In this document: one piece after another, positions 57,212-64,000 of the stretch
Numbering within the stretch: the stretch's first letter is position 1
Layout: every line of letters starts with the position of its first letter
Origin: Gammaproteobacteria bacterium
Lineage (GTDB): Bacteria; Pseudomonadota; Gammaproteobacteria; Pseudomonadales; Pseudohongiellaceae
DNA: 64,000 nucleotides
Direction of reading: 5' to 3'
Assembly (NCBI GenBank): GCA_029245395.1
Contig: JAQWPL010000018.1
Span: forward strand, 62,001 to 126,000
Program-made: the position numbers and the translations under genes
Notes under the pieces: generated by a model
What the model was told of the DNA's origin: nothing
Database searches by the model: none
What the model saw: the letters and a program-made list of their open reading frames with translations, nothing else

Positions 57212-58287
57212 AGAAGATTGACCGTTATATCAATAATCAGGTTCTGCTTGCCATGTCAGTGGTCCTGATGGTGCTGGCAGGCCTGGATTTTGTATTTACC
57301 CTGGTGGATGAAATCGGGGAAACTGATGGCACATATGGTGCCATGGATGCCATCCGTTATGTCATGTATGTTTTCCCCAGGCATATCTATGAACTGCTCC
57401 CCATGACGGCCCTGATTGGCGCCTTAATCGGGCTTGGCATACTGGCATCCTCGAATGAGCTTGTGGTATTGCAGGCCGCTGGCATCAAGGTAATGCGTAT
57501 AGTCTGGGCTGTTATGAAACCGGCTATTCTGGTAATGGCTTTCGGTTTGTTCCTTGGAGAGTTTATTGCCCCAAGGCTGGAATTGCAGGGCGAGCTGGAT
57601 CGGGCATTAGCCCGCGGAGAGCAAGTGGCACTTTCACGCTATGGACACTGGCAAAGAGATTCGAATGAATTTATGCATTTCAATGCCATTGATCCAGAAG
57701 GAGTGTTGCATGGTGTCAGTATTTACAGGTTTGATGACCAGCAGCTCACTGGCATAACCACGGCAGAAACTGCTCTGTACGATGACAGTGAAGACGGCGG
57801 CTACTGGGTGTTACAAAACGGCGATGAAATTGATTTTTCCGGCTCGGATGCTTCCTTGCCGGCTGACAGCTTTGCTTTCCTGGAAAAAAGCTGGCCTGTG
57901 AATTTAACACCCGACTTGTTGAAGGTATTAATTATTGATCCGGACAAGATGTCGATATCGGATCTTTTTCAGTATGCCGCCCGTTTTGAAAATCAGGGGC
58001 AAGATGGTAGTGCTTACCTGTTGTCTTTTTGGAAAAAAGCACTGCAGCCACTGACGACCGCTGCCCTGGTAATCGTAGCTGTTGCATTCATCTTCGGGCC
58101 ATTGCGTTCAGCGACTATGGGGTCAAAAGTATTTACTGCTATCTGCTTTGGCATTCTTTTTTATTTGGTGCAGAACCTGCTAAGCACTGTAAGTCTGGTT
58201 TATCAGTTAAATCCATTGCTTGCTGTGACTGTGCCAATTGTCTTTTGTTTGATGATTGGGGTGGGTTTACTGAAACGGCTAGTCTGA
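57208..58287 (+). CDS. lptG: LPS export permease LptG
   Basis: Second permease of LptB2FG, 359 residues with six membrane segments and a periplasmic domain. Family segments include YINNQVLLAMSVVLMVLAGL, LPMTALIGALIGLGILASSNELVVLQAAG and the late IFGPLRSATMGSKVFTAICFG. Overlaps lptF by 4 bp. Downstream, the plus strand carries only a probable gene fragment before the convergent RDD gene. Confidence 0.96.
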   Translation: MKKIDRYINNQVLLAMSVVLMVLAGLDFVFTLVDEIGETDGTYGAMDAIRYVMYVFPRHIYELLPMTALIGALIGLGILASSNELVVLQAAGIKVMRIVWAVMKPAILVMAFGLFLGEFIAPRLELQGELDRALARGEQVALSRYGHWQRDSNEFMHFNAIDPEGVLHGVSIYRFDDQQLTGITTAETALYDDSEDGGYWVLQNGDEIDFSGSDASLPADSFAFLEKSWPVNLTPDLLKVLIIDPDKMSISDLFQYAARFENQGQDGSAYLLSFWKKALQPLTTAALVIVAVAFIFGPLRSATMGSKVFTAICFGILFYLVQNLLSTVSLVYQLNPLLAVTVPIVFCLMIGVGLLKRLV

Positions 58288-58324
58288 AGTTCTTAGTCAG
58301 TAACTTTTTCATTTCAGGAAATTT

Positions 58325-58440
58325 ATGACCAGGAATTTTTATCTCGAGCCACCATCCTTCCAACAATTCGAAAAATTTACTCACGAAGAAAATTACCAAT
58401 CCCTGCCTGACTACTGGTTTGTCATTGTTTACCTGACTGA
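58325..58440 (+). pseudogene. Probable N-terminal remnant of a DUF3095-type protein
   Basis: A frame starting at ATG 58325 with AGGAAATTT just upstream encodes about 38 residues (NFYLEPPSFQQFEKF, then NYQSLPDYWFVIV) that resemble the N-terminus of DUF3095 proteins (FY...F...YxxlPxxWxvxvtDixgST). It then runs into the convergent RDD gene, where the frame is only antisense of that gene. The ribosome site survives, the rest is missing. Similarity judged by eye. Confidence 0.45.
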
Positions 58441-58910
58441 TCTTCCATCAGGGCTACCCTCACCATCCGGGTTCCTGACAGCTTGTCATGCATGGCGGCT
58501 TTATCTGAATTAATCAGTATGTAGAGATATCCTAAACCCAGTGCCACGAAAGAAACAATGGCCAGGATAAATCGGATACCTGACTGGGCGGCAGTGATGG
58601 AAGTACCGTCATTTTGCACAATTCGAATGCGCCATGCTTGCATACCCAGAGTTTGACCACTATGGGTCCAGAACCAGCCAAAAAATGCCCAGGCGCTTAT
58701 CAGCATGGCGCTGAACAGGACATTCTTATAGAGAGGATCAAGCGCAACAGCATCCCCATCAGCAGTTCTGGCGTTTTCAATGCCAAACATCTGCAATACG
58801 AGAAAGGCCACAACCATCCAGATGGACAGTACCAGGATGCTGTCGTAAGCCATGGCAGCCAGTCGGCGCCAGAATGGTGCTGGTTCAAGTGAAGTTTCAG
58901 TTTCATTCAT
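58422..58910 (-). CDS. RDD family membrane protein
   Basis: 162 residues with three hydrophobic segments. The RDD motif is RRLAAMAYDSILVL near residues 15-28; the second conserved stretch is WFWTHSGQTLGMQAWRIRIV, and the third helix is followed by YILINSDKAAMHDKLSGTRMV, all typical. Function is unknown. It is convergent with lptG and flanked on both sides by apparent gene fragments. An RDD gene near lptFG-pepA is common in gammaproteobacteria. Confidence 0.9.
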   Translation of the reverse strand: MNETETSLEPAPFWRRLAAMAYDSILVLSIWMVVAFLVLQMFGIENARTADGDAVALDPLYKNVLFSAMLISAWAFFGWFWTHSGQTLGMQAWRIRIVQNDGTSITAAQSGIRFILAIVSFVALGLGYLYILINSDKAAMHDKLSGTRMVRVALMEDQSGKQ

Positions 58911-59067
58911 GAGTTCGATACTTGTTTTGTTCCTGGAAATTCTTTTCAGTCAGAATATTGATGAAGTTACCGCTGAACATGATGATTGCTCCGAGCACGA
59001 CAAACAAGTCCAGTGCCTCCTTGTAGAGCGGTCTTCCTATGATAGCGGCAAGAATGACAAGTGAATG
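58903..59067 (-). pseudogene. C-terminal remnant of a DMT (EamA) transporter
   Basis: About 45 codons ending at 58903 (HSLVILAAIIG, then KEALDLFVVLGAIIMFSG and NFINIL) resemble the last two membrane helices of an EamA-family transporter (ALxGxxxFGExxDxxxxxGAxxIxxGN). The sequence further upstream does not continue this similarity, so only the 3' end remains. It overlaps the RDD start by 8 bp. Judged by pattern. Confidence 0.5.
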
Positions 59068-59210
59068 TCTGGAGGAATTTAATTTAGGAGTAGACAAATG
59101 GGCAAGTATCAGCAAAATTCAGTTATAAGTAAGACCAAAGAGTGTGAATTCTACTTTAGTGTCCTGGCAAGTGACACTGGTAGTCAGGGCGAAATGTAAA
59201 AGGCCATGTT

Positions 59211-60020
59211 ATGGATCTAAGTAATTATTTTGAACGCATCGGTTACAGTGGGTCGGGTGAATGCACCCTGGCTACATTACAGGAATTACATAAGCTTCAC
59301 CCTGCTGCGATTCCTTTTGAAAACCTTACGTCTTTTCTGGCAGTCGATGTCAGCCTGATTCCGGGCAAGGTGTTTACCAAGCTGGTTGATCATGGCAGAG
59401 GTGGATATTGTTTTGAGCATAATCTGGTCTTCGCCACTGTACTAAAGCGGCTCGGTTTTACAGTAACGGAACATGCTGCCAGGGTGATATGGCGATCACC
59501 GAATAAAACTCAAATGGCTCGCACTCATATGTTGTTAAAAGTCATGGTGAACAACCAGGCATGGATAGCCGATGTAGGTTTTGGTGGTATAACCATGACC
59601 GCCCCTCTTAAACTTGAAAAGGGAATTGAGCAGCAATCACCCCATGAAAATTTCATGATCACTTGTGAAAACGATGAATACACCATATCTGCAAAACTTG
59701 GTAATAACTGGCAGTCCTTGTATGTCTTTGACTTGGTACAGCAGTACCCCGTAGATTTCGATATGGCCAATTTTTTTGTCTCATCACACCCTGAATCCTT
59801 GTTTCGGCACAACCTCATGCTTGGCCGGCCAGAGGCACAAGGCAGGCATGCTCTGCTTAACAGGGACTATTCCTACTACAGCCTGGAAGGTGAAAAAACA
59901 CAGCGCCGAATCTCTGATTCTGATGAATTAATAGATATTTTGACTGGTGAGTTCGGTATACAACTGGAAGGATCCATCGATATCCAGGCACTCAGGAACA
60001 AATTTGAAAAGCTGGATTGA
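59211..60020 (+). CDS. nat: Arylamine N-acetyltransferase
   Basis: Acetyl-CoA-dependent enzyme of the NAT family, 269 residues, standard size. The Cys-His-Asp catalytic triad is visible: cysteine in GRGGYCFEHN near residue 70, histidine in ARTHMLLKV, and aspartate in WIADVGFGG. The N-terminal HPAAIPFENL segment is also typical. In vivo substrate unknown; it can acetylate aromatic amines and hydrazines. It lies in front of the attenuator of the citramalate-synthase-like gene, but probably forms its own unit. Confidence 0.94.
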   Translation: MDLSNYFERIGYSGSGECTLATLQELHKLHPAAIPFENLTSFLAVDVSLIPGKVFTKLVDHGRGGYCFEHNLVFATVLKRLGFTVTEHAARVIWRSPNKTQMARTHMLLKVMVNNQAWIADVGFGGITMTAPLKLEKGIEQQSPHENFMITCENDEYTISAKLGNNWQSLYVFDLVQQYPVDFDMANFFVSSHPESLFRHNLMLGRPEAQGRHALLNRDYSYYSLEGEKTQRRISDSDELIDILTGEFGIQLEGSIDIQALRNKFEKLD

Positions 60021-60079
60021 GTATTACAGTGCCGGGCAAAAACTTGACTTTGACAGCAAAATCTCCAACACTGCGCGCC

Positions 60080-60127
60080 ATGAACAACTCAATGACACGA
60101 ATTAAGGGCATTATTTTCCATCGCTGA
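60080..60127 (+). CDS. Putative leader peptide MNNSMTRIKGIIFHR
   Basis: A 15-codon frame (or 11 codons from a second ATG at 60092) that ends at TGA 60125-60127, directly before GGCGGGTT, the first copy of a sequence that competes for terminator pairing. It contains three isoleucine codons, two adjacent (60110-60115). Ribosome stalling there would leave GGCGGGTT exposed, while a ribosome at the stop codon would cover it. No good ribosome site is visible, so translation is inferred from geometry. Confidence 0.5.
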   Translation: MNNSMTRIKGIIFHR

Positions 60128-60205
60128 AGGCGGGTTGGATCCTTGATTATTTGTCAGAAAACAGATTCAGGAACATTCAGAAACCCGCCACCAGGCGGGT
60201 TTTTT
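60127..60205 (+). promoter_or_regulatory. Transcription attenuator before the citramalate-synthase-like gene
   Basis: AACCCGCC (60182-60189) can pair with GGCGGGTT at 60194-60201, forming an 8-bp GC-rich terminator stem with an ACCA loop followed by a T-run (60200-60205). The identical GGCGGGTT at 60129-60136 can pair with the same AACCCGCC as an antiterminator. Upstream, TCCAAC (60064-60069) and CGCC (60076-60079) can pair with GTTGGA (60134-60139) and GGCG (60129-60132), the classical region 1:2 hairpin. The 253-bp gap from nat to cimA otherwise holds nothing I recognise; no clear promoter was found. Confidence 0.75.
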
Positions 60206-60274
60206 CGTTTCTGACTATTTAAATTAATATGAAAAAGAAAGCAGTAAAAAGTAAAAAGACAAACGGAGTAAATC

Positions 60275-61864
60275 GTGACCAAAGCAGCAAATGAGCCAAT
60301 AAAACCACAAGGAACACTGCCCGATTATGTGTCCCTGATGGATACTACCTTGCGTGATGGTGAGCAGACCCAGGGTGTATCGTTCACAGCCGATGAAAAG
60401 CTCAATATTGCCCAGGCTTTACTGGAATCCCTGGGTGTAGATCGTGTGGAGGTAGCTTCTGCCAGGGTGTCAGATGGTGAGAAGGAAGCTGTGCGCAGTA
60501 TTATTGATTGGGCTAAATCTCATGATCTGGAAAGCAAAGTGGAAGTGTTGGGTTTTGTGGATCACAGCCGCAGTGTGGACTGGATTCTGGAAGCTGGTGG
60601 CAAGGTGATCAACCTGCTGGTCAAAGGCAGTGAAAAACACTGCACAAACCAGTTGGGCAAAACACTTGAAGTCCATGTTGAAGATATCCATAAAACCGTG
60701 GCCTATGCTCTGGAAAAGGGTCTAAGTGTTAATTGTTACCTGGAAGACTGGTCCAATGGTTATCTGGACAACAAAGATTATGTATTTGGTTTGATGGCAG
60801 CCATCAAAGATTCCGGTATCGAGCATTTTATGTTGCCTGACACCCTTGGGGTCATGAGCCCCGATGAAGTGTATGTAGCGTTGAGTGACATGCTTAGCAA
60901 TTTCCCTGAGTCCGTGTTCGATTTTCATCCACACAATGACTATGGCCTGGCAACAGCCAATTGCATGGCAGCCGTGAAAGCAGGCGTTTCAAATTTGCAC
61001 TGCACTATGAATTGCCTGGGCGAGCGTGCCGGCAATGTGTCCCTGGCCGAACTGACGGTAGTCCTTCGAGACAAAATGGGTATCAAAACTGGTATCGATG
61101 AAAATCACTTACATGATATTTCAACCATGGTGGAACAATTTTCCGGCAAATATATTGCTGCCAATATGCCAATCCTTGGGCAGGATGTATTTACCCAGAC
61201 AGCGGGCATTCATGCCGACGGTGACGTTAAAGGTGGTTTGTATGAAACCCTGCTCAGTCCTGAGCGCTTCGATCGCAAGCGTACCTATGCCCTGGGCAAA
61301 CTCAGTGGCAAGGCCTCCGTACTCAAGAACATTGAGGAGCTGGGTATCACGCTTTCAGAGGATAATCTAAAAAAAGTATTGCAGCGGGTAGTGACCCTGG
61401 GTGATTCCAAAGAAACCATTACTGGAGATGATCTGCCTTTCATCATTGCTGATGTTCTGGAAAGTAATGAATATCAGCATATCAAGCTGGTTGACTGTGA
61501 AATTCAAAGTCAGTTCGGGCGCGATTCCAAAGTAAACCTGGAGGTGAATATTGATGGTGCTCGTTTTTGTGAAGATGGAGTGGGTAATGGTGGTTACGCT
61601 GCTTTCATTGACGCCCTGGTAAAAATTCTGGAACTAGTTAAGTTCGAGATGCCAGAGCTGGTGGATTATTCGGTGCGTATTCCAAGGGGTGGTAAAACCG
61701 TTGCTCTTACAGAATGTACAATTACCTGGGCAGGAGATGCCAGAGGTAATTCCGGGAGAAATATGCGTACACGGGGCGTCCATTCGAACCAGGTCTATGC
61801 AGCAGTAGAAGCCACATTACGTATGATCAATACTCACATGCATAGCCGTGTGCATCAGGAATGA
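60275..61864 (+). CDS. cimA: Probable (R)-citramalate synthase (CimA; LeuA-like)
   Basis: 529-residue DRE-TIM metallolyase. The catalytic DTTLRDGEQTQGVSF motif is at about 23-37, the metal-binding HPHND follows, then GERAGNVSLAE and a C-terminal LeuA-type regulatory domain (ITWAGDARGN, MRTRGVHSNQVYAAVEAT). Its N-terminal half closely follows what I remember of Leptospira CimA (VDRVEVASARVS, LGFVDHSRSVDWI, YLEDWSNG with the substrate-binding tyrosine), so pyruvate plus acetyl-CoA to citramalate, the start of a threonine-independent isoleucine route, is likelier than 2-isopropylmalate synthesis. GTG start with GGAG six bases upstream. An attenuator with Ile codons precedes it. Confidence 0.85.
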   Translation: MTKAANEPIKPQGTLPDYVSLMDTTLRDGEQTQGVSFTADEKLNIAQALLESLGVDRVEVASARVSDGEKEAVRSIIDWAKSHDLESKVEVLGFVDHSRSVDWILEAGGKVINLLVKGSEKHCTNQLGKTLEVHVEDIHKTVAYALEKGLSVNCYLEDWSNGYLDNKDYVFGLMAAIKDSGIEHFMLPDTLGVMSPDEVYVALSDMLSNFPESVFDFHPHNDYGLATANCMAAVKAGVSNLHCTMNCLGERAGNVSLAELTVVLRDKMGIKTGIDENHLHDISTMVEQFSGKYIAANMPILGQDVFTQTAGIHADGDVKGGLYETLLSPERFDRKRTYALGKLSGKASVLKNIEELGITLSEDNLKKVLQRVVTLGDSKETITGDDLPFIIADVLESNEYQHIKLVDCEIQSQFGRDSKVNLEVNIDGARFCEDGVGNGGYAAFIDALVKILELVKFEMPELVDYSVRIPRGGKTVALTECTITWAGDARGNSGRNMRTRGVHSNQVYAAVEATLRMINTHMHSRVHQE

Positions 61865-61917
61865 GAGTTTTATTAAAGGACGCGTGACGTGCGTCCAATC
61901 AACAACAGTAAAAAATT

Positions 61918-62925
61918 ATGATTGATTTACGCAGCGATACCGTAACAAAGCCAACCGAGGCCATGCGCAAGGTTATGGTAGAGGCTGAAGTCGGCGACGA
62001 TGTTTGGGGTGATGATCCTACCGTTAATCACCTAGAAGCGCTTGCAGCTGAAATGCTGGGCACTGAAGCGGCGTTGTATGTCAGTAGCGGTACCCAGTCC
62101 AATCTGGTGGCAATCATGGCTCACTGCCAGCGCGGCGATGAATATATTGTCAGCCAGAATGCCCACACCTATAAATATGAGGGCGGTGGTGCAGCTGTGC
62201 TTGGTAGTATTCAGCCCCAGCCACTGGAAACAATTCAGGACGGCACCATTCCCCTGGAAAAAATCAGGGCTGCGATCAAACCCGATGATTTCCATTTTGC
62301 TATTACCCGGTTGCTGTGTCTTGAAAATACCATCGGCGGTAAAGTGTTGCCCATAAACTATATAAAAGAAGCAAGCAACCTTGCCAAAAACCAGGGCCTA
62401 AAAAATCACCTGGACGGTGCACGTCTGTTTAATGCGGTCGTCAAACTAGGTTGTGATGTCAAAGATATCTCTCAATATTTCGATAGCATCTCCATCTGTC
62501 TATCAAAAGGTCTCGGCGCTCCGGTGGGCTCAGTCTTGTGTGGTTCAAAAGACCTCATCAAGAGTGCCCGGCGTTTGAGGAAGATGCTAGGCGGTGGCAT
62601 GCGCCAGGCTGGTGTAATAGCCGCCGCTGGCATTTATGCTCTGGAGAATAATATTCAACGTCTGGCTCTGGATCATGACAATGCATTGTTGCTTGGTCAG
62701 GGACTTGCCGAACTTGAAGAGTTGGACGTTGATCTGGATTTCCTGCATACCAACATGGTGTTTTTCAAACCCATGTCAGGAGACTCAATGGTATTGTGTG
62801 ATTATCTGCAGAAAAAAAATATTCTTGTGGAAGCGGCTAATCAGATTCGTCTTGTCACGCATATGCAGGTCAGTCAGAAAGATGTGCAGACCATCATAGA
62901 CAGCGTTAAGGCGTTTTACCAATAG
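61918..62925 (+). CDS. ltaE: Low-specificity L-threonine aldolase
   Basis: PLP-dependent enzyme cleaving L-threonine and allo-threonine to glycine and acetaldehyde. 335 residues. The start IDLRSDTVTKPTEAM and GDDVWGDDPTVNHLE segment are diagnostic; the PLP lysine lies in SICLSKGLGAPVGSVL; NHLDGARLFNA precedes it. It lies 53 bp after the citramalate-synthase-like gene, so both are likely controlled by the same attenuator. Confidence 0.93.
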   Translation: MIDLRSDTVTKPTEAMRKVMVEAEVGDDVWGDDPTVNHLEALAAEMLGTEAALYVSSGTQSNLVAIMAHCQRGDEYIVSQNAHTYKYEGGGAAVLGSIQPQPLETIQDGTIPLEKIRAAIKPDDFHFAITRLLCLENTIGGKVLPINYIKEASNLAKNQGLKNHLDGARLFNAVVKLGCDVKDISQYFDSISICLSKGLGAPVGSVLCGSKDLIKSARRLRKMLGGGMRQAGVIAAAGIYALENNIQRLALDHDNALLLGQGLAELEELDVDLDFLHTNMVFFKPMSGDSMVLCDYLQKKNILVEAANQIRLVTHMQVSQKDVQTIIDSVKAFYQ

Positions 62926-62951
62926 CTGGAATAATGTAAAGAGGTATTAAA

Positions 62952-63506
62952 ATGAGTGACTTTAGAACCCTGGAAGAAATGGAATCCCGACTTGACGACA
63001 TCAGGGAAGCACCATCTTTAGAAGGCAGTATTGCTATGATTGTAATTCGGCCAGAAACCAATGAGCGGGCAGTTACTGTTTCCTGTGAGGTTGATCACGA
63101 ACTGGGTTTGGTGGGAGATAACTGGCAGGTCAGGTGTGATAAGCATTCGGCTGATGGTTCGCCCGATCCCAAAAGACAGCTGACCTTCATGAATGTCAGG
63201 TCAGTGGCTGCAATCACGGATTCGGAAGACAATTGGCCGTTAGCAGGTGATCAATTTTATGTGGGTTTTGATCTTAGTGAAGAGAATGTTCCACCAGGAA
63301 CCCAGCTAAGTCTTGGCGACGCCGTTGTGGAGGTAAGTGAATTACCTCACCTGGGATGTGGCAAATTTGGTGGAAGGTTCGGAAAAGACGCCAACATGTT
63401 CGTGAATTCTGAATTGGGGAAATCTCTTCATTTGAGAGGCATCAATGCGCAAGTAGTCAAATCTGGTGTTGTGACAAAAGGAGACACCATCAGGAAATTG
63501 ACCTGA
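62952..63506 (+). CDS. MOSC-domain protein
   Basis: 184-residue MOSC (MoCo sulfurase C-terminal) domain protein. After an N-terminal extension, GLVGDNWQVRC and LTFMNVRSVAAITDSEDNWPLAGDQFYVGFDLSEENVP fit the barrel, and ELPHLGCGKFGGRFGKDA holds the conserved cysteine thought to carry sulfur. Such proteins transfer sulfur or detoxify N-hydroxylated compounds; substrate unknown. It lies 26 bp after ltaE. Confidence 0.87.
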   Translation: MSDFRTLEEMESRLDDIREAPSLEGSIAMIVIRPETNERAVTVSCEVDHELGLVGDNWQVRCDKHSADGSPDPKRQLTFMNVRSVAAITDSEDNWPLAGDQFYVGFDLSEENVPPGTQLSLGDAVVEVSELPHLGCGKFGGRFGKDANMFVNSELGKSLHLRGINAQVVKSGVVTKGDTIRKLT

Positions 63507-63526
63507 TAGATTAATTTACGCTCTCA

Positions 63527-64000
63527 ATGAATTTCGATACGGTCAGATTCTACATTGATAAAACGCGGCGCACGTGGATGAGCTTGCTGAACCGTGGACA
63601 ACAAAATACCGAAGCTTCCCTTAACACAAAACGGCATCTTTCAGGTCGATTTTGCCAAAATCCTTTTAGGCAAATGGATTTTTATGAGGACGGCAAAGTG
63701 TATTCCTGCTGCTCCACGTGGTTGCCACAACCAATCGGCGATTTGCGTAAACAATCTATTAAGGAAATCTGGAACTCTCCCAACAGCCAGATGATTCGTG
63801 AAAGCATACTCGATGGAAGTTTTCGCTATTGTGATCACAAGGTGTGTCCCCGGATTCAGGCCAATGATCTACCAACGGTTACAGAGGCCAGCCAGGATGT
63901 GAGATTGGCAACTATTATTGCCAGTGATCAGACCCGGCTTGATGAATTGCCGGAGTTTTATAATTTCTGTCATGATCTGACCTGCAATCTTTCCTGCCCC
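63527..64000 (+). CDS. Radical SAM protein with N-terminal SPASM-like domain (5' part)
   Basis: An open frame of 158 codons from ATG 63527 that runs off the window; an in-frame TAA at 63512 precedes it. The N-terminal domain has SPASM-like cysteines: Cys43 in FCQNPFRQMDFYEDGKVYSCC, Cys61, Cys62, Cys102 and Cys107 (YCDHKVCPRI), with GDLRKQSIKEIWNSPNSQMIR between. Cys153 and Cys157 in TCNLSCP, at the very edge, begin a radical SAM CxxxCxxC motif whose last cysteine is outside. SPASM normally follows the radical SAM domain; here it precedes it. Product unknown; it lies 20 bp after the MOSC gene. Confidence 0.75.
   Translation, partial: MNFDTVRFYIDKTRRTWMSLLNRGQQNTEASLNTKRHLSGRFCQNPFRQMDFYEDGKVYSCCSTWLPQPIGDLRKQSIKEIWNSPNSQMIRESILDGSFRYCDHKVCPRIQANDLPTVTEASQDVRLATIIASDQTRLDELPEFYNFCHDLTCNLSCP

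Overview
The window is a typical chromosomal stretch of a free-living, probably marine gammaproteobacterium. The evidence is gene order: lptE-leuS, the miaB / ybeZ (phoH) / ybeY / corC / lnt block, valS-holC-pepA divergent from lptF-lptG, miaE, slyX and a DUF1820 gene. GC content looks moderate. The many exported metallopeptidases, the DUF6152 protein and the orphan LigAB-like pair fit the oligotrophic marine gammaproteobacteria, but the genus cannot be named from this sequence. I saw no rRNA, tRNA, insertion sequence or CRISPR array.

Layout. 0-3 kb: leuS and lptE (minus strand). 3.2-13.3 kb: an accessory block lying between leuS and lnt, with an SDR enzyme, an exported M3-type oligopeptidase, a peroxiredoxin, a TauE/YeeE/YedE sulfur-compound transport cluster, an AEC carrier, and a three-gene exported set (diheme cytochrome c, OmpA-like protein, alpha/beta hydrolase). 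13.3-19.5 kb: the lnt-corC-ybeY-ybeZ-miaB block, interrupted between miaB and ybeZ by an AT-rich cassette. That cassette encodes a colicin-V-like double-glycine microcin precursor and a small membrane protein that may be its immunity protein. 19.6-26.4 kb: DUF1820, a methyltransferase, a TIGR01777 protein, PilZ, hemH, then sirB-like, DUF523/DUF1722 and phrB in tight succession. 26.4-32.7 kb: an ECF sigma factor with a ChrR-type zinc anti-sigma factor, and divergent from them an NTF2-like / SDR / flavoprotein / DUF1365 / cyclopropane-synthase-like lipid-modification operon. Matching promoter-like sites lie in front of the sigma gene, the lipid operon and the photolyase operon, so these look like one singlet-oxygen / photo-oxidative stress regulon.

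32.7-50 kb: srkA, a DMT transporter, a glycosyltransferase-like protein, exported proteins of unknown function, a ChpC/CheW-like protein, an ACE-like M2 peptidase, LigAB-like dioxygenase subunits, an RND pump with its adaptor (each gene preceded by a TetR-operator-like palindrome), miaE, a fatty acyl desaturase, slyX, and a membrane-anchored cold-shock protein. 50-58.3 kb: an exported HNH nuclease, valS-holC-pepA, and lptF-lptG. 58.3-59.2 kb is a scar zone: an RDD gene flanked by what look like fragments of a DUF3095 gene and a DMT transporter.

59.2-64 kb: an arylamine N-acetyltransferase, then a probable (R)-citramalate synthase (Leptospira CimA type) behind a textbook attenuator with a short isoleucine-containing leader peptide, a threonine aldolase, a MOSC protein, and the 5' part of a radical SAM protein with its SPASM-like domain at the N-terminus, cut by the window edge. 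The best candidates for something new are the microcin cassette, the citramalate-synthase attenuator and the lipid-modifying ECF/ChrR regulon.
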